NCBI GenBank assembly: GCA_037446605.1
Contig: JBBIIE010000167.1
Location: 1 to 7,743 of the forward strand
DNA: 7,743 nucleotides
Origin: JANXAZ01 sp037446605
GTDB lineage: Bacteria; Pseudomonadota; Alphaproteobacteria; Geminicoccales; Geminicoccaceae
Direction of reading: 5' to 3'
In this document: piece after piece, positions 5,658-7,743 of the stretch
Numbering within the stretch: position 1 is the first letter of the stretch
How the letters are laid out: each line of letters begins with the position of its first letter
Notes under the pieces: model-generated
Databases searched by the model: none
Seen by the model: only the letters and a program-made list of their open reading frames with translations
What the model was told of the DNA's origin: nothing
Program-made: the position numbers and the translations under genes

Positions 5658-7292
5658 ATGCAGGAGGCGGGCGAGACCTTCGACTACGTGATCGTCGGTG
5701 CGGGGACCGCCGGCTGCGTGCTCGCCAACCGGCTGTCGGCCGACCCCGCGGTGCGCGTGCTGCTGCTCGAGGCCGGGGGCGCCGACGACTGGATCTGGTT
5801 CCACATCCCGGTCGGCTACCTCTACGCCCAGAACGACCCCCGCGCCGACTGGTGTTTGAAGACCGAGCCCGAGCCCGGGCTCGGCGGCCGTACGCTGAAC
5901 TATCCGCGCGGCAAGGTGCTGGGTGGCTGCTCCTCGATCAACGGCATGATCTACATGCGCGGCCAGGCGCGCGACTACGATCTGTGGCGGCAGATGGGCA
6001 ATCCCGGCTGGTCCTGGGAGGAGGTGCTGCCCTACTTCAAGCGCTCCGAGGACCATGTCGACGGTGCCTCCGAGCTGCACGGCGCCGGCGGCGAGTGGCG
6101 GGTCGAGCGGCCGCGCGTCGCCTGGGAGATCCTCGACGCCTTCCGCGCCGCGGCGGCCGAGGTCGGCATCCCGCCGGTCGACGACTTCAACCGCGGCGAC
6201 AACGAGGGCTGCGGCTACTTCCAGGTCAACCAGCGCCGCGGGGTGCGCTGGAGTGCCGCCAAGGGCTTCCTCCGCCCGGTCCTGCACCGCCGCAACCTGG
6301 AGCTGCGCACCGGCGCGCAGGCGCTCGCCATCGAGCTCGCCGGGCGGCGGGTGGCGGCGCTGCGGCTGCGCTGGCGCGGGGAGCTGCGGCGCGTGCGCGT
6401 CGGCCGCGAGCTGATCCTCGCCGCCGGTGCGATCCACTCGCCGCAGCTCCTCCAGCTCTCCGGCATCGGCCCCGGCGCGCTCCTGCGGGCGCACGGCATC
6501 GAGGTGCGCCACGAGCTGCCCGGGGTCGGCGAGAACCTGCAGGACCATCTGCAGATCCGCACCGTCTTCAAGGTGCAGGGCACGCCGACCCTGAACGAGC
6601 GCGTCGCCAACCCGCTCTGGAAGGCCTGGATGGGCCTCGAGTACGCGCTCTTCCGCAAGGGACCGCTCTCGATGGCCCCCTCGCAGCTCGGCGCCTTCGC
6701 CCGGAGCGACCCGGCCTTCGAGACCGCCAACCTCGAGTACCACGTGCAGCCGCTCTCGCTCGACCGCTTCGGCGAGCCGCTGCATCCGTTCCCGGCGATC
6801 ACCGCCTCGGTCTGCAACCTGCGGCCGACGAGCCGCGGCCATGTACGGGTGAAGAGCCCGCGGCCCGAGGATCCGCCGGCGATCGCGCCCTGCTACCTGT
6901 CGACCCCGGAGGACCGCCGCGTGGCGGCCGATGCGATCCGCCTGACCCGCCGCATCATGGCCGCCCGCGCCATGGCCCGCTTCTCGCCCGAGGAGTTCCG
7001 GCCGGGTGCGGCGATCGTCGCGGACGAGGATCTGGCGCGCGCCGCCGGGGAGATCGGCACGACCATCTTCCACCCGGTCGGCACCTGCCGCATGGGGCCC
7101 GAGGGCGACCGGGGCGCGGTGGTCGACCCGCGGCTGCGCGTGCACGGCCTCGCTGGTCTCAGGGTCGTCGACGCCTCGATCATGCCCACGATCACCTCGG
7201 GCAACACCAACGCGCCGGTGATCATGATCGCCGAGAAGGCCGCCGATCTGATCCGCGAGGAGGTGCGGGGCGCGGTGCCGGCGGCCGCCTGA
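5658..7292 (+). CDS. FAD-dependent GMC-family oxidoreductase (choline/alcohol dehydrogenase-like)
   Basis: GMC enzymes oxidise alcohols with a bound FAD and pass electrons to a quinone, another acceptor or oxygen. The 544-residue product has the family's full length. The N-terminal dinucleotide fold DYVIVGAGTAG is at 9-19, with the ribose-binding Glu 38 in LLLEAG. The first GMC signature is at 84-102 (RGKVLGGCSS, then NGMIYMRG) and the second at 257-271 (GAIHSPQLLQLSGIG). The active-site His is His 472 in FHPVGTCRMG, and the C-terminal SGNTNAP block (514-520) supplies the partner Asn. There is no signal peptide. The sequence resembles BetA- and AlkJ-type bacterial dehydrogenases, but the substrate cannot be read from it, so I give no symbol. 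It is transcribed away from the exporter-modABC cluster. The start at 5658 has a strong ribosome site. Confidence 0.92.
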   Translation: MQEAGETFDYVIVGAGTAGCVLANRLSADPAVRVLLLEAGGADDWIWFHIPVGYLYAQNDPRADWCLKTEPEPGLGGRTLNYPRGKVLGGCSSINGMIYMRGQARDYDLWRQMGNPGWSWEEVLPYFKRSEDHVDGASELHGAGGEWRVERPRVAWEILDAFRAAAAEVGIPPVDDFNRGDNEGCGYFQVNQRRGVRWSAAKGFLRPVLHRRNLELRTGAQALAIELAGRRVAALRLRWRGELRRVRVGRELILAAGAIHSPQLLQLSGIGPGALLRAHGIEVRHELPGVGENLQDHLQIRTVFKVQGTPTLNERVANPLWKAWMGLEYALFRKGPLSMAPSQLGAFARSDPAFETANLEYHVQPLSLDRFGEPLHPFPAITASVCNLRPTSRGHVRVKSPRPEDPPAIAPCYLSTPEDRRVAADAIRLTRRIMAARAMARFSPEEFRPGAAIVADEDLARAAGEIGTTIFHPVGTCRMGPEGDRGAVVDPRLRVHGLAGLRVVDASIMPTITSGNTNAPVIMIAEKAADLIREEVRGAVPAAA

Positions 7293-7298
7293 GCGTGC

Positions 7299-7314
7299 CG
7301 CGCGCGGGCGCGCG
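7299..7314. repeat. CG-alternating inverted repeat after the GMC gene
   Basis: CGCGCGC (7299-7305) and GCGCGCG (7308-7314) are perfect complements separated by two bases. In RNA they would form a six-pair hairpin with a four-base loop, 6 bases after the stop codon of the oxidoreductase gene. It could help end transcription, but no T run follows, so I do not call it an intrinsic terminator. Confidence 0.3.
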
Positions 7315-7325
7315 ACGACCCGCGG

Positions 7326-7353
7326 TTGCACGAGCGCCGCGCGCGGCTAAGCT
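7326..7353 (+). promoter_or_regulatory. Candidate promoter for the RmuC-like gene
   Basis: TTGCAC (7326-7331) and TAAGCT (7348-7353) are 16 bases apart, in one of the few stretches of the gap with A and T bases. The -35 is a good match; the -10 matches three of six consensus positions. The start of transcription would be near 7360, leaving a leader of about 30 bases with a strong ribosome site. The spacer holds a perfect 12-base palindrome (7336-7347). Confidence 0.4.
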
Positions 7354-7380
7354 CCGCCCCCAGTCGCGGCGGAGGCCAGG

Positions 7381-7386
7381 GGAGGG
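7381..7386 (+). promoter_or_regulatory. Ribosome binding site of the RmuC-like gene
   Basis: A purine run AGGGGAGGG (7378-7386) contains GGAGG (7381-7385) four bases before ATG 7390. This is a clear translation signal and supports the reality of the truncated gene that follows. Confidence 0.6.
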
Positions 7387-7389
7387 TGC

Positions 7390-7743
7390 ATGGACGCGAT
7401 CTGGTTCCTGCTCGGCATCGTCGTCGGCGCCGCGATCGTCTGGTTCCTCCTGCAGCGGCTGTCCGACCGGCGGGTGGCGGAGAGCGAGGAGCGGGTCGGG
7501 CGCGACCTGGCGCACGCCCAGAGCCAGGCGCGCGACGCCGATCTCGCCCATGCCGAGACCAAGGAGCGGCTGATCGCGCTGCAGGCGCGCACGCGCGAGC
7601 TGGAGGCGACGCTGGAACGCGAGCGCGCCGAGCTCGCCGCCGCCCGCGAGCGGCTGGTCCAGCTCGAGGGGCGCGCCGCCGCGGTGGCCGAGGCGCAGGC
7701 GCGGCTCGAGCGGGTCGAGGCCGAGCTCGCCCGCCGCAGTCAC
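7390..7743 (+). CDS. Partial gene: membrane-anchored coiled-coil protein, RmuC-like N-terminus
   Basis: The frame starts at ATG 7390 and is open to the right edge, giving 118 residues of an unfinished protein. Residues 4-22 (IWFLLGIVVGAAIVWFLLQ) form a membrane helix. From about residue 27 to the edge the sequence is almost uninterrupted charged helix rich in Glu, Arg, Ala and Leu with heptad-like spacing, a predicted coiled coil. A short N-terminal anchor followed by a long coiled coil is how RmuC proteins begin; their C-terminal nuclease-like domain, linked to limiting DNA inversions, would lie outside the window. Other anchored coiled-coil proteins look the same at this end, so the family call is tentative while the gene itself is well supported by its ribosome site and candidate promoter. 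It follows the oxidoreductase by 97 bases on the same strand and probably has its own transcript. Confidence 0.6.
   Translation, partial: MDAIWFLLGIVVGAAIVWFLLQRLSDRRVAESEERVGRDLAHAQSQARDADLAHAETKERLIALQARTRELEATLERERAELAAARERLVQLEGRAAAVAEAQARLERVEAELARRSH

Noticed and set aside
1002..7331. A single 2109-residue open frame on the minus strand.
   Set aside because: Only its last 376 residues are a real protein (ModC). The rest is antisense or out of frame to the other genes and reads as low-complexity Arg/Ala/Gly/Pro, as expected when stop codons are rare at very high GC.
2336..7573. A 1745-residue open frame on the plus strand.
   Set aside because: It runs antisense to the exporter and mod genes and out of frame over the oxidoreductase, is dominated by Arg, Ala, Gly, His and Glu, and shows no recognisable domain.
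7222..7743. A 173-residue minus-strand frame opposite the RmuC-like gene.
   Set aside because: The plus-strand frame has a strong ribosome site, a membrane helix and a coiled coil; the minus-strand frame has no such signals and looks like its complement.

Overview
The window comes from a very GC-rich bacterium, most likely a proteobacterium and plausibly an alphaproteobacterium. By eye GC is well above 70 %, and almost every wobble position is G or C. The taxonomic guess rests on the closest recognisable relative of the ABC exporter (the Atm1 type known from Novosphingobium) and on the general gene set. No rRNA, tRNA, CRISPR array, insertion sequence or phage gene was seen. Because stop codons are so rare, several frames stay open for thousands of bases without being genes.

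Layout from left to right. (1) A polyphosphate kinase 2 gene on the + strand (72-986); its frame is open to the left edge. (2) Tail-to-tail with it, only 15 bases away, the end of a four-gene minus-strand cluster read from about 5503 down to 1002. It encodes an Atm1-type ABC exporter, then the molybdate importer genes modA, modB and modC. The gaps are 42 bases, 9 bases and an ATGA overlap, so one transcript is likely. (3) A 154-base divergent intergenic region (5504-5657) with a candidate promoter for the exporter, a 10-base palindrome and a clear ribosome binding site on each side. (4) A full-length FAD-dependent GMC-family oxidoreductase on the + strand (5658-7292). (5) A 97-base gap with a plausible promoter, then the start of a + strand gene that runs off the right edge. 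That gene encodes an N-terminal membrane anchor followed by a long coiled coil, as in RmuC proteins.

How the genes could work together. ModA binds the oxyanion in the periplasm, ModB is the membrane channel and ModC the ATPase; together they import molybdate for molybdenum cofactor synthesis. The Atm1-type exporter carries all the residues I recall as the glutathione-binding set of the bacterial homologue. Atm1/ABCB7-type exporters move glutathione-linked or sulfur-containing compounds and are tied to Fe-S cluster and, in plants, molybdenum cofactor synthesis. Its place at the head of a modABC operon is therefore the most interesting point in the window. Polyphosphate kinase, the GMC oxidoreductase and the RmuC-like gene look like ordinary neighbours with no visible functional link. 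I found no convincing sign of a wholly new system.
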